A DNA stretch of 64,000 bases, from the NCBI GenBank assembly GCA_028753945.1, contig JAPNXP010000008.1:1922001-1986000 (forward strand), given 5' to 3'. Positions 1 to 10,298 of this stretch are shown here, piece by piece (position 1 is the first letter of the stretch; each line of letters begins with the position of its first letter). The position numbers and the translations under genes are program-made. The notes beneath the pieces are model-generated. The model searched no databases. It saw only the letters and a program-made list of their open reading frames with translations, and had not been told where the DNA came from. Source of the stretch: Hexactinellida sp. DTS-2022. Lineage: Eukaryota > Porifera > Hexactinellida.

Positions 1-1044
1 GAGTAATTATCGAAACGTATAAGACTGGGTTAACAAAACAGGAATGAGGGAGAGTGGGAAATGGGCTACAGATCTTGAGGTGTTTGCAACTGCTTTGTTA
101 TTTAATATATATTTCTTGTTATTCTTAGGTCCGTTAGGTACACTTTGGATTGGAATTTCAAGGAATGGATCAACTTTTGAAGATTTAATGAAGGCGCCAA
201 CCCCAAATGGGATCTATATACGAAATGTTGGGAATCATTATGAATCTATAAATTTTCTGAAATCGAAAATATTCGTTAATTAATTTTCTAATTAAACAAG
301 GTAGAGTTTTAGAAGAGATGCAAATAATTTTACAGCAATTTGTAGATGTACTATGCTATTATATTTAATGGCGCCCTTTTAATATAGTATCAGTGAAAGG
401 AATTCATGCATATCATCATTAATGTGTTAAATCATAAACCAATATATTAGTTCTCTCTATGTTTCCATGTTTCTACTACGTAGTTCTTTACCTTTCTTAG
501 AATAACTTTGGTATTCTCAATCTTTCATATCTCCTATAAGCAATAATGATAATTGTCACAATTATAATATCATGCACTCCTCATTGAGTCGTTGGTAAGT
601 TATATTCTGAAATAATATGTTGCTCGACAATTACATGAGATTCACCTCTTTAAAAGGAAATACGTATATTTGGAGAGCATTAACATCGGCACAAGTAAGA
701 TCATTCCCAAGCAGGAGTCAGATAGAAGTTAAGCGAATATGGAAATGAAAAAAACCTGGAGTTACTTAAAATACCTAACATTGTTATAGTAACCATAATA
801 TTGTGTACATGTATGATTCTGTCTCTCAATGAATATTGCATTCTAAATACTTTTATATTTGAAATTGTATGTGTTATTATGTAAAGTAAGTGCGAATATT
901 GCAATCATGAATGCAGAAACAAATTACTAATCCTGATATAATTAGGAAGTGCAGTCATGAATTATTATTCAGAGGTACCAAAATCTTTAGTTCCATTGAA
1001 AACTGTGACGCAAATCAAATAAATTATTATCAATAATATTATTA
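1..1044. other. AT-rich stretch without a recognised gene
   Basis: I see no supported gene, terminal inverted repeat or tandem array here. Short open frames (for example 44-283 +) have no recognisable motif and look like chance frames in AT-rich DNA. Confidence 0.5.
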
Positions 1045-1125
1045 GAGTTGACAACATAATCTACACTATCGATAAGTATGCAAATGATCATTGAAAGCTG
1101 ATTTGAGTGAAATTCTTTTAGGTCG
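1045..1125. repeat. Dispersed direct repeat, copy also at about 7420-7500
   Basis: The stretch beginning GAGTTGACAACATAATCTAC recurs in the same orientation near 7420 with few differences. Both copies lie next to transposon boundaries. No terminal repeats were found, so the type of element is unknown. Confidence 0.5.
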
Positions 1126-1292
1126 AAATATATATTTGGAGCTGAGAGAATCGAGCTTAGTAGCCGATTTTTTTCCAAAAAGAGTAATTTACAATTTTAA
1201 CCAGAAAAGCATTTCTTACGCTATCGAAGCTATCATAGCCGAGTTTATGGAGAGATTCGACGAATTGCTCTATTGAAGTGATTACTAGATGA

Positions 1293-2106
1293 CAGGGTTG
1301 GGTTCAATTATAATTGTTATTAATTCAATTACAATTAATTACGTTTTTGAAATAATTGTAATTGTAATTGAAAAACACAAATCCCTATAATTTGTAATTG
1401 TAATTGTATTGAAATACACAAATTCCTATAATTGTAATTGTAATTATAAAGCACTAATCCATTTTGGAAATTTTGATAGTAATAAATTGTTCTTAAAAGC
1501 AGACGGAAAAATTGTCGATTACACGTTTTCTAATGTATATTAATATAAATTATTAGACACCAGTATGGCTTGGCTTCTCTTTGTAATCATGACGTAAATA
1601 TTGAGCATTCAGTACTCAGCCATTTACCTACTCATAGGATTGGATTCAATTATAACTATAATTAATTTAAATTTTTGACATACAGTATTTTCCCGAATAA
1701 GCGCCCCGACGCTTATTGTTTTCGTGGGCCAAAATTATCCTGAAATTTTTGTGAAGAATCCAGAATATAATATTTAGGTCGGTTCTAATGGTTTTCACCA
1801 ACAGTCTACCTACCGAAGTTGCCAAAATCAATGGAATTACATTACAGTGATCAACTAGTGTGTATAAATTTATCATACCAATGTCATTTTTATTAACCCG
1901 GCGCATATTCAAGCCCCCGGCGCTTATTCGGAGAAATAAGGTAATTGTAATTGTAATTGTAACTGTAATTGAAAAACACAAATAAGTATAATTGTAATTG
2001 GAATTGGAATTGGAAAACTCAAATCCTTATAATTGTAATTGCAATTGTAGTTGAAATTCAAAGGATAGCGTAATTGTAATTGTAATTGCAATTGAACCCA
2101 ACCTTG
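1293..2106. mobile_element. hAT-like MITE, AATT/TAATTG-rich
   Basis: The ends are CAGGGTTGGGTTCAATT and its inverted partner AATTGAACCCAACCTTG. The element is flanked by the 8-bp direct repeat CTAGATGA (1285-1292 and 2107-2114), the TSD length of hAT transposons. The interior is almost entirely variants of AATTGTAATTG and has no coding capacity. A second small element (1681-1943) sits inside it. Confidence 0.8.
1681..1943. mobile_element. Tc1/mariner- or pogo-like MITE nested in the hAT MITE
   Basis: Imperfect inverted ends share the block CCGAATAAGCGCC (left TACAGTATTTTC..., right ...AAATAAGGTA). A TA dinucleotide at each edge fits TA target insertion. The DNA outside is the AATTG repeat of the host MITE and the DNA inside is unrelated. 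Non-coding. Confidence 0.55.
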
Positions 2107-2125
2107 CTAGATGAAATAATAATAA

Positions 2126-2642
2126 TCTATACTATTAAAACACAAGGCTGCGTGTATATGTGTGTGTGTGTGTATATATATATTTGTTTGTATGTTCCGA
2201 GTTGATTGAACAAAGTGGACTATTTCCAAATGTGCTATATTTGGTATATAGGGGTAACTTTTGTCACCTGTCATAAGTTGAGGTTTCCACTCAAAATTTC
2301 TCACACCTCGACAAGTTATGACGTCATTGTCACATTTCGAGAAGCCTGAAAATTCACTTAATCGCACATAATTCGCGCCCTTTAAGAGATAAAAATCTGA
2401 AAATTTAATGGAACATGTACATTAATGATGCGGACACGTTGGTCACACCAGATCACCAATATGCTTACTCATTATCGCATGATGACGTAATTACTAAATT
2501 TCACACTGTTAAATTCTACTATTTAGGTATATTTACGCTATATAATTAATAATTATGAGTATATAAACTACACACCAACCGCGAAGCGGTTGGTGTGTGG
2601 TTGTGTTCTGCCGCGAAGCGACCTAGCAAGCGAAGGCGCTAG
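2126..2642 (+). mobile_element. Complete non-autonomous Helitron (family A)
   Basis: It begins TCTATACTATTAAAAC, ends GGCGCTAG and lies between A and T, as rolling-circle Helitrons do (5' TC, 3' CTRR, insertion between A and T). A strong subterminal hairpin lies at 2570-2598: a 13-bp stem around ACCAACCGC with loop GAA. A second GCGAAGCG motif follows. It has no TSD, no TIR and no gene. Related copies lie at 37344-37848, 49720-49819, 49858-50290 and 53259-56185. Confidence 0.8.
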
Positions 2643-2850
2643 TTATTATTAAATAATCAAAATAGATATACTACTACTATATAGGAATATTATATAATTA
2701 AATCAGTATACTAGGCCGTAGGAATTTCCTTCTGCTGGCCTTGGGTATTCAAACCTTGAGGGCCATGTTATTGTAAATTAAATTTTGAGATCTGATCCTC
2801 CCAAATGTAGTGGTAAAATATCGGTCCGGCCATCGACTGCCCTAGTATTA

Positions 2851-3024
2851 CAGTCAACATCCGGTAACTCGAATGCACGTTAACTCGAACATTCGTTATC
2901 TCGAACGAATTTTCATTTCCCCTTAGTCAACATCCGGTAACTCGAATGCCCGTTAACTCGAACATTCGTTATCTCGAACGGATTTTTCATTCCCCTGAGG
3001 GTTCGAGTTACCGGATGTTGACTG
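2851..3024. mobile_element. pogo-like MITE with internal tandem duplication
   Basis: The ends CAGTCAACATCCGGTAACTC and GAGTTACCGGATGTTGACTG are inverted partners. Their CAGT...TCGAA style resembles pogo/Tigger ends. About 77 bp of the left arm (GTCAACATCCGGTAACTCGAA and following) is repeated in tandem inside. The flanking TA is clear only on the left. Confidence 0.65.
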
Positions 3025-3407
3025 TGTTAATAAAGAATTAAAAAGTAGCTAAGGCAAATAAAATGAATAAACTGACTTGAATTGGAAGATTTAACATGGA
3101 AAATAAATAAGACAGTATTAAATGAAATGAGAAAGCGAAATATTGTATAGAAGTGAAAGTCGTGAGAAACGAGTTTGAAAAAAAAGGAAAATGTGTGTTT
3201 GAGATTTGAAAATAGGAATAAATTTGAAGAAATATCAAATAGAAGAATGGAATGTATCATTTATAGTGAGAACTCATTTGAATTACAAACAAAGGACATA
3301 ATAAATTAGGGATACATACAAATTGATACAATTCGTGACCAGGCAATTCGGGGCCTAAAGGTATGTGGTCTCTACCATAGGCGCCATGTTTTAGGTTAGT
3401 ATACGAA

Positions 3408-4420
3408 TCTATATATTAAAAACACAATTGTTCTGATTTTGTTTGTTTGGATGTTTGCTCGTAATTAATTGAAAAGAGCGTACTAAATAGAGAGCTGAAA
3501 TTTTGTATATAGGTGTAGTTTGTCTAGCGACATGGGTCTATTGGTTTTCTAAGCGAAATATTGTGACATGACATCACACGGTAACCTTTTTCCTTAATAA
3601 ATTTCAAAATTAGACTAGATTAGCGTAAAATTTATAAAATCTTCTTCCAAATAACACATACTGAAATGAATTATGTAGTAGTAGTAGGGCATTAGGATCG
3701 CGATCCTTTTTTGACGATCGAAGCAGGATCGTCGATCTTATTTTATAGAACGATCGAAATGGAGATCGCGATCGATTTTTTTTTGCATATATTTTCGATC
3801 CTACATACCGATCTTTTTTTGAAAAGGTTTGCAATTAAATTCATTAATAATAAAGCACTTGTCAAATCTCAGTATGGATCATAAGGCCTTTCTTTAAATT
3901 TAGAATTACTACTTCCCAGAAATAACTTTGGTGTCTAACGCCACCAAACCACCAAATTTGTTGAAGACAGATGTATTTAAATTGAATACAATTATAAATT
4001 CAATTCATCCATAAAACAGGCCCGTATCAAGGTATAAATATTGTTCAGTTTGTTGAAAATCTAACTTCACTGTTTCTAAAAGTTGGTCAGGTTGAAACCT
4101 GAGCATCCTGAACAGTTACTACGGCAAATAAAAATGATCGGGATCGGATCGGCGATCATTTGTTAAAATTCGATCGGGATCGAGATCACGATACTAAATT
4201 AAGTGATGATCGGGATCGAGATCGCGATCGACTAATGCCCTATGTAGTAGTGTGTAGTTTACAAGCCACAGGTTAACGTATTTATCATTAAAATTACTGT
4301 TGGAGGAAAAGACAGCGGCCGTTAATTGTGTCGCGTAGTGTCTAACACGAACGAACAAGTGTCGCGAAGCGATCTTTCTGAAAGTTTTCCGTCGCGAAGC
4401 GACCGAAACCGAAGGGCTCG
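3408..4420 (+). mobile_element. Helitron-like element (family C) inside the MULE
   Basis: The 5' end TCTATATATTAAAAACACAA follows an A. The 3' end ...AAGGGCTCG precedes a T, and CTCG would be a mutated CTAG. Palindromic GTCGCGAAGCGAC motifs (about 4364-4403) lie just inside the 3' end, like the family A hairpins. It is interrupted by the hAT MITE at 3685-4242. The termini are degenerate, so the 3' boundary is tentative. Confidence 0.5.
3685..4242. mobile_element. hAT-like MITE rich in GATCGCGATC palindromes
   Basis: Ends TAGGGCATTAG and CTAATGCCCTA are perfect inverts. The flanks AGTAGTAG and TGTAGTAG match at 7 of 8 positions, consistent with an 8-bp TSD. The arms are dense in GATCG/CGATC words, making them self-complementary. 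Non-coding. Confidence 0.65.
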
Positions 4421-4824
4421 TATTAAATAAAACATAGCCTCGCATGCAAAATATTTTTAATTTAAATACACAAAATTTGTCAAAATTATTCCATAGCGGT
4501 CGAAAAATAAATGTCATCCATATTAAACTGATGTCATTCAATGTCAAGTTAAGTAAATGTTCAATGACTTTAAAATCTTGAGTCCCTAGATTTGGCCCCA
4601 TCTCTGGGACTGGAAGCCTTGTTAATTTGTCAACTCGATATATTGTTAATTTGTCAATTCGATAAATTGTTAACGAAGCCAAATAAATATAGCAAATCAA
4701 CTTAATTTTAAATTGAATCAAAGTTAATTAATAAGTGGAACCTAATATACAACAAAGAGTGATATATCTTCACACTTTGAGGTAGAGGTACAAATACTCG
4801 ATTCTTTAATTAATATTACATATT

Positions 4825-5232
4825 GTGCTAAATTTGACAATGAACTATATGGATGTACCTTGGCATATCTTCGCATTCTCTACTTTTTGCCAGAATTATT
4901 TTCACGTCAATTCTGAAAATCTAGCAAGTGAAGAAGATATAGAACAACTCATAGAGAAATTGGCAGCAATTGAATCGGTTACATTTCGTGCCTTGGTTAG
5001 GTCAGTTAAGGTATTCCGCTCACTGGAAAATGGTGTTAAAAGTTGTTTTTCTAATTCCAAGCCAAACCTGACAGATGCATTCAAATTCCCTGTAAATTTG
5101 TGGGGTAAGAGTGAGAATCTGTTGGTTATCAGAATTACATGGCAAAGCAGCGAGTTTGACGAGCTTATCTCTTTCTCCTTATTTGTTAACAGGACAATAA
5201 TTTGGGATAATATGCAAATACATGCTAGGTAA
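4825..5232 (+). CDS. Unrecognised ORF inside the MULE
   Basis: The open frame of 135 codons lies 85 bp upstream of the transposase frame and on the same strand. I recognise no family. The product would have an acidic stretch near residues 33-47 and no obvious zinc ligands or signal peptide. Its place between the MULE end and the FLYWCH/transposase segment suggests a degraded N-terminal exon or an accessory frame, but that is inference. Confidence 0.3.
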   Translation: MLNLTMNYMDVPWHIFAFSTFCQNYFHVNSENLASEEDIEQLIEKLAAIESVTFRALVRSVKVFRSLENGVKSCFSNSKPNLTDAFKFPVNLWGKSENLLVIRITWQSSEFDELISFSLFVNRTIIWDNMQIHAR

Positions 5233-5316
5233 CATGAATATATATTCTGTACTACAGAAGTATATAGAGAACAACTCAATCTTAATGAACAAGCTGCTAA
5301 CCTCCACTTAGCAATA

Positions 5317-6815
5317 ATGGAAGTGCTTATTAACGACCCAATTCTGAATAGAGATAAGGAACATTCAATTGAACCAATTCTTCAAGATACCTCCGAAGAT
5401 TCACTATTTCCTGATGAAACTTCTGATATTGTCTCGGATGTGCAGGACCAAATCCCCATTTCGCATGTTCAAGACCAGTCATTGTCTGAGCTTAGATTTA
5501 ATACAACAGAGAGAGGAAGACAATGTTTAATGAAATGGGCTTTTCATACACAAGTAATCGAATTAGAGGAAATATTGTGCAATGGCAGTGTGTGCAAAGG
5601 AGTGTATATAGTGCCAGAATACACACACAAAATCAGATCGTTATCAAGAGGATTCATGAATATACTCATGAAAGTAATTTTCAATTTTCCATTGCTCCAA
5701 GGTCAAAACTGTTATCAAACGTCGAGCTTTTGATACCCAAGATAGTACCCACAATATTCTGACTTCTTCATTGTATGATGTTAGAGAACAATCGGCTGTA
5801 TGTCTGCCCAAGCTTGACAGTTTAAAACAGACTATTCGGAGTACGCAAAAGAGCATTAAATGTACCTCCAGAACCAGAGAGATTTAATACGCTCGTTATA
5901 TCAGAGAGTTACAAGAAGACAAATAAAGGAGATGCATTTCTTCAATATGATTCTGGGACAGATATTGAAGATCAGCGCATCTTGATATTTGGCACATCAT
6001 CAAATATCGAGGTATTGGCTGATGGTACGTTTAAAACAGTTCCGAATTTGTTTTATCAACTCTACGTTATCCACGCTCTAAAATGGGGGCCAAATATCCT
6101 GGAAGATGGGCATTTATTACCTTGTTTGTTTGTCCTGCATTCAAACAAATCTGAAAATATTTATGCTCTAATGTGGAACGAAATCAAAATTTTATGCCCT
6201 CAGGCATGCCCTTCTCATCTAATAGTAGATTTCGAAAAGGCTGCAATAAATGCCTTCTATCTAAACTTCCCTGGGACCCAAGTTAAAGGGTGTTTCTTTC
6301 ATTTAACACAGAATATGACGGGGAAAATTCAAGATTTAGGACTAAAAACGCGGTATCAACAAGATTCCTCGTTCGCACTACAAGTTAGAATGATTCCTTC
6401 CCTTGCATTTGCTACTCCTACAGATGTTCCCCATCTGTTTAGTGAATTATTTGCCACACTCCGTCCCGAAACTTATGACCTCGCACTGTATTTCGAAAGG
6501 ACCTATATATTGGGTGGCATATGATAAATTATCCAATTGTTGTGCCACCTATATTTCCTATTGAAATGTGGAATAACCATTTTATGGTTCAACATAGCTT
6601 TGCCAAGAACGACTAATTCAATAGAAGCATGACATAGGTCATTTACCTGTCATATGGCATGTCATCATCCTTCGATCTGGAGAATCATGGAATTGTTAAA
6701 AAAAGAGCAAGATTTTAGTTGAAGTTAAACAAGCTTTTTGTATGAGTGGCAGAAATCCTACCAAAAGAAAACTCTATAGAGATCGTGAACAAGCGTTAAA
6801 GATCTTGATCAACAA
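5317..6815 (+). pseudogene. MULE transposase with FLYWCH zinc finger, frameshifted
   Basis: An N-terminal acidic segment starts at 5317. A FLYWCH-like finger follows at about 5523-5665, with the WQC...H-type core in a neighbouring frame. The MULE catalytic core lies at 5982-6524: LADGTF carries the first aspartate, LIVDFEKAA the second, and GCFFHLTQN gives the conserved CxxH. After the stop at 6524 the homology continues in other frames: FPIEMWN at about 6550, then SIEA..H and HHPSIWRIMELL to about 6720, and a basic tail to 6815. At least three frame changes and one in-frame stop make it inactive. The family's role is cut-and-paste transposition of the surrounding TIR element. Confidence 0.8.
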
Positions 6816-7140
6816 TTACCTATCGCGTCCAAAATTGGAATTTTTGAAAGGCATAGCATACCAATTTGGCTTCACATATTAATTCATTTTATTGACATTT
6901 TTTTTTTCATTTTTTTTGTCTAGGAGTGAAATAAACTACGTATATATTCTTTCAGTTAGAGTCAAATTGGAATTAGTTTCTCTTAATTGCTAATATTTCA
7001 GAATTGCATGAGAACTGCATTTAGTTGACTATATGTTAATACAATTTCCCTCCGAAGAGACACAAACTTGAATACTATTTACGTAGTTATCAATTTTATT
7101 GGCACAATTGCTGAAAATAATATGTCCGTTTGGCGAGCCC

Positions 7141-7275
7141 CAGGGTTGCCGTGGGAATTGATTTTAAATTCCCATCCCAATCCTTCATAATTTTTGTGGG
7201 AATTACCATAGGCTGAATTTATTTCCCATCCCATATGGGGATCCTATGGGAGTTCCCATACCCACGGCAACCTTG
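7141..7275. mobile_element. Small MITE-like inverted repeat near the MULE right end
   Basis: CAGGGTTGCCGTGGGAA pairs with TTCCCATACCCACGGCAACCTTG, and the interior is further TTCCCAT/ATGGGAA repeats. I found no convincing TSD, so the boundaries and superfamily are uncertain. Confidence 0.4.
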
Positions 7276-7284
7276 CCATTTGCG

Positions 7285-7391
7285 AAAGGTCACGAATTGC
7301 CTGGTCAGTGGCCACGAATTGTAATGTCACGAATTGTCTTGTCACGAATTGTAAGTGTCACGAATTGTCGGTCACGAATTGTATGTATCCC
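7285..7391. repeat. CACGAATTG tandem array forming the MULE right terminus
   Basis: At least five copies of (G)TCACGAATTG spaced by 6-13 bp lead to the terminal GTATGTATCCC. The left terminus has a single TTCGTGACC plus CAATTCG. Such subterminal repeats are candidate transposase-binding sites. Confidence 0.65.
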
Positions 7392-7687
7392 AATAAATTA
7401 GTATCTGCTAATAGAAAAGAGTTGACAACATAATCTACACTATGGATAAGTATGCAAATTATGATTGTAAGCCGATTTTAGTGAAATTTATGTTAATCAT
7501 TTTTTTAAAATGAAGATTTAGTTTTGAAATTACAGAACATGTTGTCATAGGTGAGATATATATACGTTGTGATTAAAAGGAAAATTTGATATATATAATA
7601 AATTTAGAGTTATTATGGAAAAACCTAGGTCTAAATTAAAAATAGCGAAGGTTACATTATATGTGTACAGTTATATTGTGAGACAAA

Positions 7688-8507
7688 CTAAGTTGATTAA
7701 TACGTAATACGCTATCCACCAGTACGTATTATACATTACATCTATGATCAACCAGGAATGGTTTCGAAGTAAATTCAATATAATATTTCTAATTATTGTT
7801 GTAAATACAACATCTAGCAAATAATTATATTAGTACTATACAAACTAAACTACGAGTCGATTAACAATAAAATAATAACGATTAAACCGAAAGTTGTTCA
7901 AAGCAAATTCCATGAGCTCGATATTATAAGTAAGGTATATGTATAATATAATACACATTACATTATACGTATTATACGCTGGCGCGGCGGCAGAGGGGGG
8001 GGCAGCCGCCCCCCAGCAGGTGGGCAGAATTTAGTGCATTCTCAAGTTAAAATCTATGAGATAAATTCACCCAGGCCAATCCCTAGACTCATTCCCCTGG
8101 ACACATCTCGAATGTATAAAGATTTTAGCTAGCTCGATTTTCATCAAAACACATATTTTCACGGTATAGCTCGAAAGGTAGCATCGCCGCATCCCAAAGT
8201 TGCATATAAAAATTATTAACACTATTTGTGATAATTATTTTCTTCAAGAATAACATTATTTGTAATACAATGCTTATTTAGTAACGGGAATATAAGCAAA
8301 TATAAGTTCAAAGAAATTAATGGATTTTCGAATAATTTGCAAGCATGAAAAGTTAATCATAGCTCCATTGTTTTCAGATAAATTCTGACAGATGGAATAG
8401 CTGCCCCCCTGAAAAATTGGTTGCCCCCCCTCTGCACATCCAGTTCGAAAAACCTGGCGCCGCGCATGATTATACGTAACCAATAAAAGACGTGTTCAGC
8501 AACTTAG
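7688..8507. mobile_element. Palindromic MITE (CTAAGTTG family), copy 1
   Basis: The ends CTAAGTTGATTAATACG and CGTGTTCAGCAACTTAG are inverted. The interior carries many TACGTA/GTATAATACG words. It is split by a hAT MITE at 7979-8468. Other copies are at 24485-24791, 25002-25507 and 52825-53093 (truncated). The preceding GAGACAAA is shared with copy 2, so the true left end may lie slightly further out. Confidence 0.65.
7979..8468. mobile_element. hAT-like MITE, G/C-rich ends, nested
   Basis: It starts CTGGCGCGGCGGCAG and ends CTGGCGCCGCGCATG, imperfect inverts. It is flanked by a perfect 8-bp TSD ATTATACG (7971-7978 and 8469-8476). Runs of G near the left end and of C near the right end lie next to the TIRs. 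It resembles the MITE at 14195-14677. Non-coding. Confidence 0.75.
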
Positions 8508-9374
8508 CAATTCAATAATCCCAGTGTAACCTCATCAAATGAGCTTCCAAAAAGTGCAGAAAGCATACACATATTGGATATAGTGATAATGGTGGGGACA
8601 TCTGATTTGTGGCCAAATTATCACTATATCCAATATATCACAAATATCCAATATATCACTATACCCATTGAAAACCAGAGAGATTATGTAAATCGGAGTA
8701 GTGGTTCGGATTTTTTGGCGTCAAATTGCAAAAAATTTAGGTCAGGAGATATGGGAAGTATAGGGAGGTACACTGCGCGGCAAATATCCCTCAAAAAGTC
8801 AATAGATAGGCGAATACAGCACATAAACATTAACTAAGAATTCTAATTGTTTGATATAGCATTATACATAACATATGGACACTATTTAAGGTTTGCAGAC
8901 CGTGTGAGGTCAAAAATATTATCAAGATCCTTTGGATTATGGGGAAAAGGAAATTTGGAAATTTATATCAGTTCAATATTGTAATAGAGGCATACATGTA
9001 CCAAATAAAATGGAAATCGATCAAAATCTTCGGAACTTAGATTCAGTTCGTTATAATAGTAATAATAATAATATTAGAACCTATTGTAATAGGAATTATC
9101 CAAAACATTTCCATAACTTCAGAATGGCTGATTTAATTTTTAGTGAAGAAATAGGACGTTGCATAGCCTACTTTACAAAAGGCCTAACAGTAAACTACGA
9201 ATTTGGTACCATGGATGCGGTCGAAGATGGAGTGTACGAAATCTTAAATGGTATATTCTAACCTGAAATTTGATAGCAGCTAAATGTTTTAACTTGTGTT
9301 TCGACGGTTTAAGATATTCCGACGCAAGTATTTTTCCTCTACGTATAAATGATAAAAATACTGGAATTGGATAC
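8508..9374. other. Stretch without a recognised gene; one hairpin
   Basis: A perfect 18-bp inverted pair, ATTGGATATAGTGATAAT and its complement, lies at about 8573-8640. The segment at about 9072-9175 resembles 30112-30190 in the TAATAG-rich MITE region, so the open frame at 8932-9261 is probably repeat-derived. Nothing else is supported. Confidence 0.45.
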
Positions 9375-9409
9375 GATCATTGTCTCTTAACAACTATGAG
9401 ACAATGATC
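9375..9409. other. Short perfect hairpin
   Basis: GATCATTGTCTC and GAGACAATGATC form a 12-bp stem with an 11-nt loop. There is no T run or adjacent gene to suggest a function. It may be the relic of a small foldback element. Confidence 0.5.
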
Positions 9410-9591
9410 TAAATATTTACTAAATAAACAACAAAGATTTAACATAACTTTAACAATACAAACAGGTTAAATATACTTGTTAGTATATATGAATAATGTA
9501 ATACATTAAGTATCGTTTGATAGTGTAAATACCTTCTGTCATAAATAAAGTGCTACAGAGAAATTAAAACACAAAAGAATCCGGAACTAAC

Positions 9592-9836
9592 TTATTTCGA
9601 ATTAAAAAGTTTTAGCTTACGCTTCTCAACGCCCTTTGAGACTACGATCGAGTTGTAATTTTTAATTTTATTAGCTATCAAGCAATTGAAGGCAACAAAT
9701 ACCAGCGTACGCACAATTGACCAACCACAAACTCTACAAGATGTACATGAATTTCGCCAGATTTCAAAACTTTCAGTATTCTCTAAATAACTGAGAGTAA
9801 GATCCACTATAATCTTTCGGGATGGACTGTTTAAGA
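9592..9836 (-). pseudogene. C-terminal fragment of a P-element (THAP9-like) transposase
   Basis: The translation matches the C-terminus of the P transposase at 20574-23444: a WRNSC.SC..CGW block aligns with WRNTCPKCNLTGW, and NCLIANKIKN aligns with NCMLSNKVKN. The N-terminal side is cut by a MITE-like end at 9837. The expected preceding portion of the same relic lies at 15284-15810 on the same strand, so the gypsy element between them probably inserted into this P copy. Confidence 0.75.
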
Positions 9837-10298
9837 CAGGGGTTCGCAAACTTTTGCAGCATACCGGCCACATTTAGGTAAGAACATATAATTACCGGCC
9901 GCATCTAATAAAATTGTTTTTTTTTCGAATGAATTTAATTGGTTTATAGCCTTACGATACGTATAAGAATCCTAGCAGATCCAGAAATGTTCAAAAGGAG
10001 GTGCCCAAGAAACAAATTGTGTAAATTAAAATGGGGTCTCGGGGATTGCCCCATAATTTTTTGACGTATATATATCTATAGTTTACTGGTGTTAGTATAA
10101 CAAAATTATATAGTAAACTGTGTACACGGTAATTAAATTGTGGTTAGAGTAAATAGTTAGTTATATGGCAATCCATATAGTCTCTATTCTAAACAAAATA
10201 CATAAAATTTCAAGTATTGAAGTAAATTCCTTAAAATGTTCCAAAAATTCAAAATTGTCCTAGTAGAACATTTTAGATATTGTTGCTACCGGCCGCAT
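9837..10298. mobile_element. Possible hAT-like MITE (CAGGGGTTCGCAAAC end)
   Basis: CAGGGGTTCGCAAACTTTTGC is a hAT-style left end, and CCGGCC(A/G)CAT occurs near both edges. Flanks GTTTAAGA and ATTAAAGA agree at 6 of 8. The right end is not a good inverted copy of the left, so this call is tentative. The interior has no gene. Confidence 0.35.

Larger units (their letters stand above)
3309..7391 (+). mobile_element. MULE/MuDR transposon with FLYWCH-type transposase
   Basis: The 4083-bp element has inverted ends GGGATACATAC / GTATGTATCCC, each followed inward by copies of CACGAATTG. It is flanked by a perfect 9-bp TSD AATAAATTA (3300-3308 and 7392-7400), typical of Mutator-like elements. It holds a decayed FLYWCH/MULE transposase (5317-6815), an unrecognised ORF (4825-5232), a Helitron (3408-4420) and, inside that, a hAT MITE. 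The right end carries at least five CACGAATTG repeats and the left end only one or two. Confidence 0.85.

Noticed and set aside
1667..1981. Minus-strand ORF of 104 codons
   Set aside because: It lies across a nested MITE junction and the AATTG repeats; no domain signature.
4194..4721. Minus-strand ORF of 175 codons
   Set aside because: It crosses the end of a hAT MITE and the 3' end of a Helitron; no recognisable domain.
7285..7391. CRISPR-like array of CACGAATTG repeats
   Set aside because: Repeats are only 9-11 bp with spacers of 6-13 bp and form the terminus of a MULE in a eukaryotic genome.
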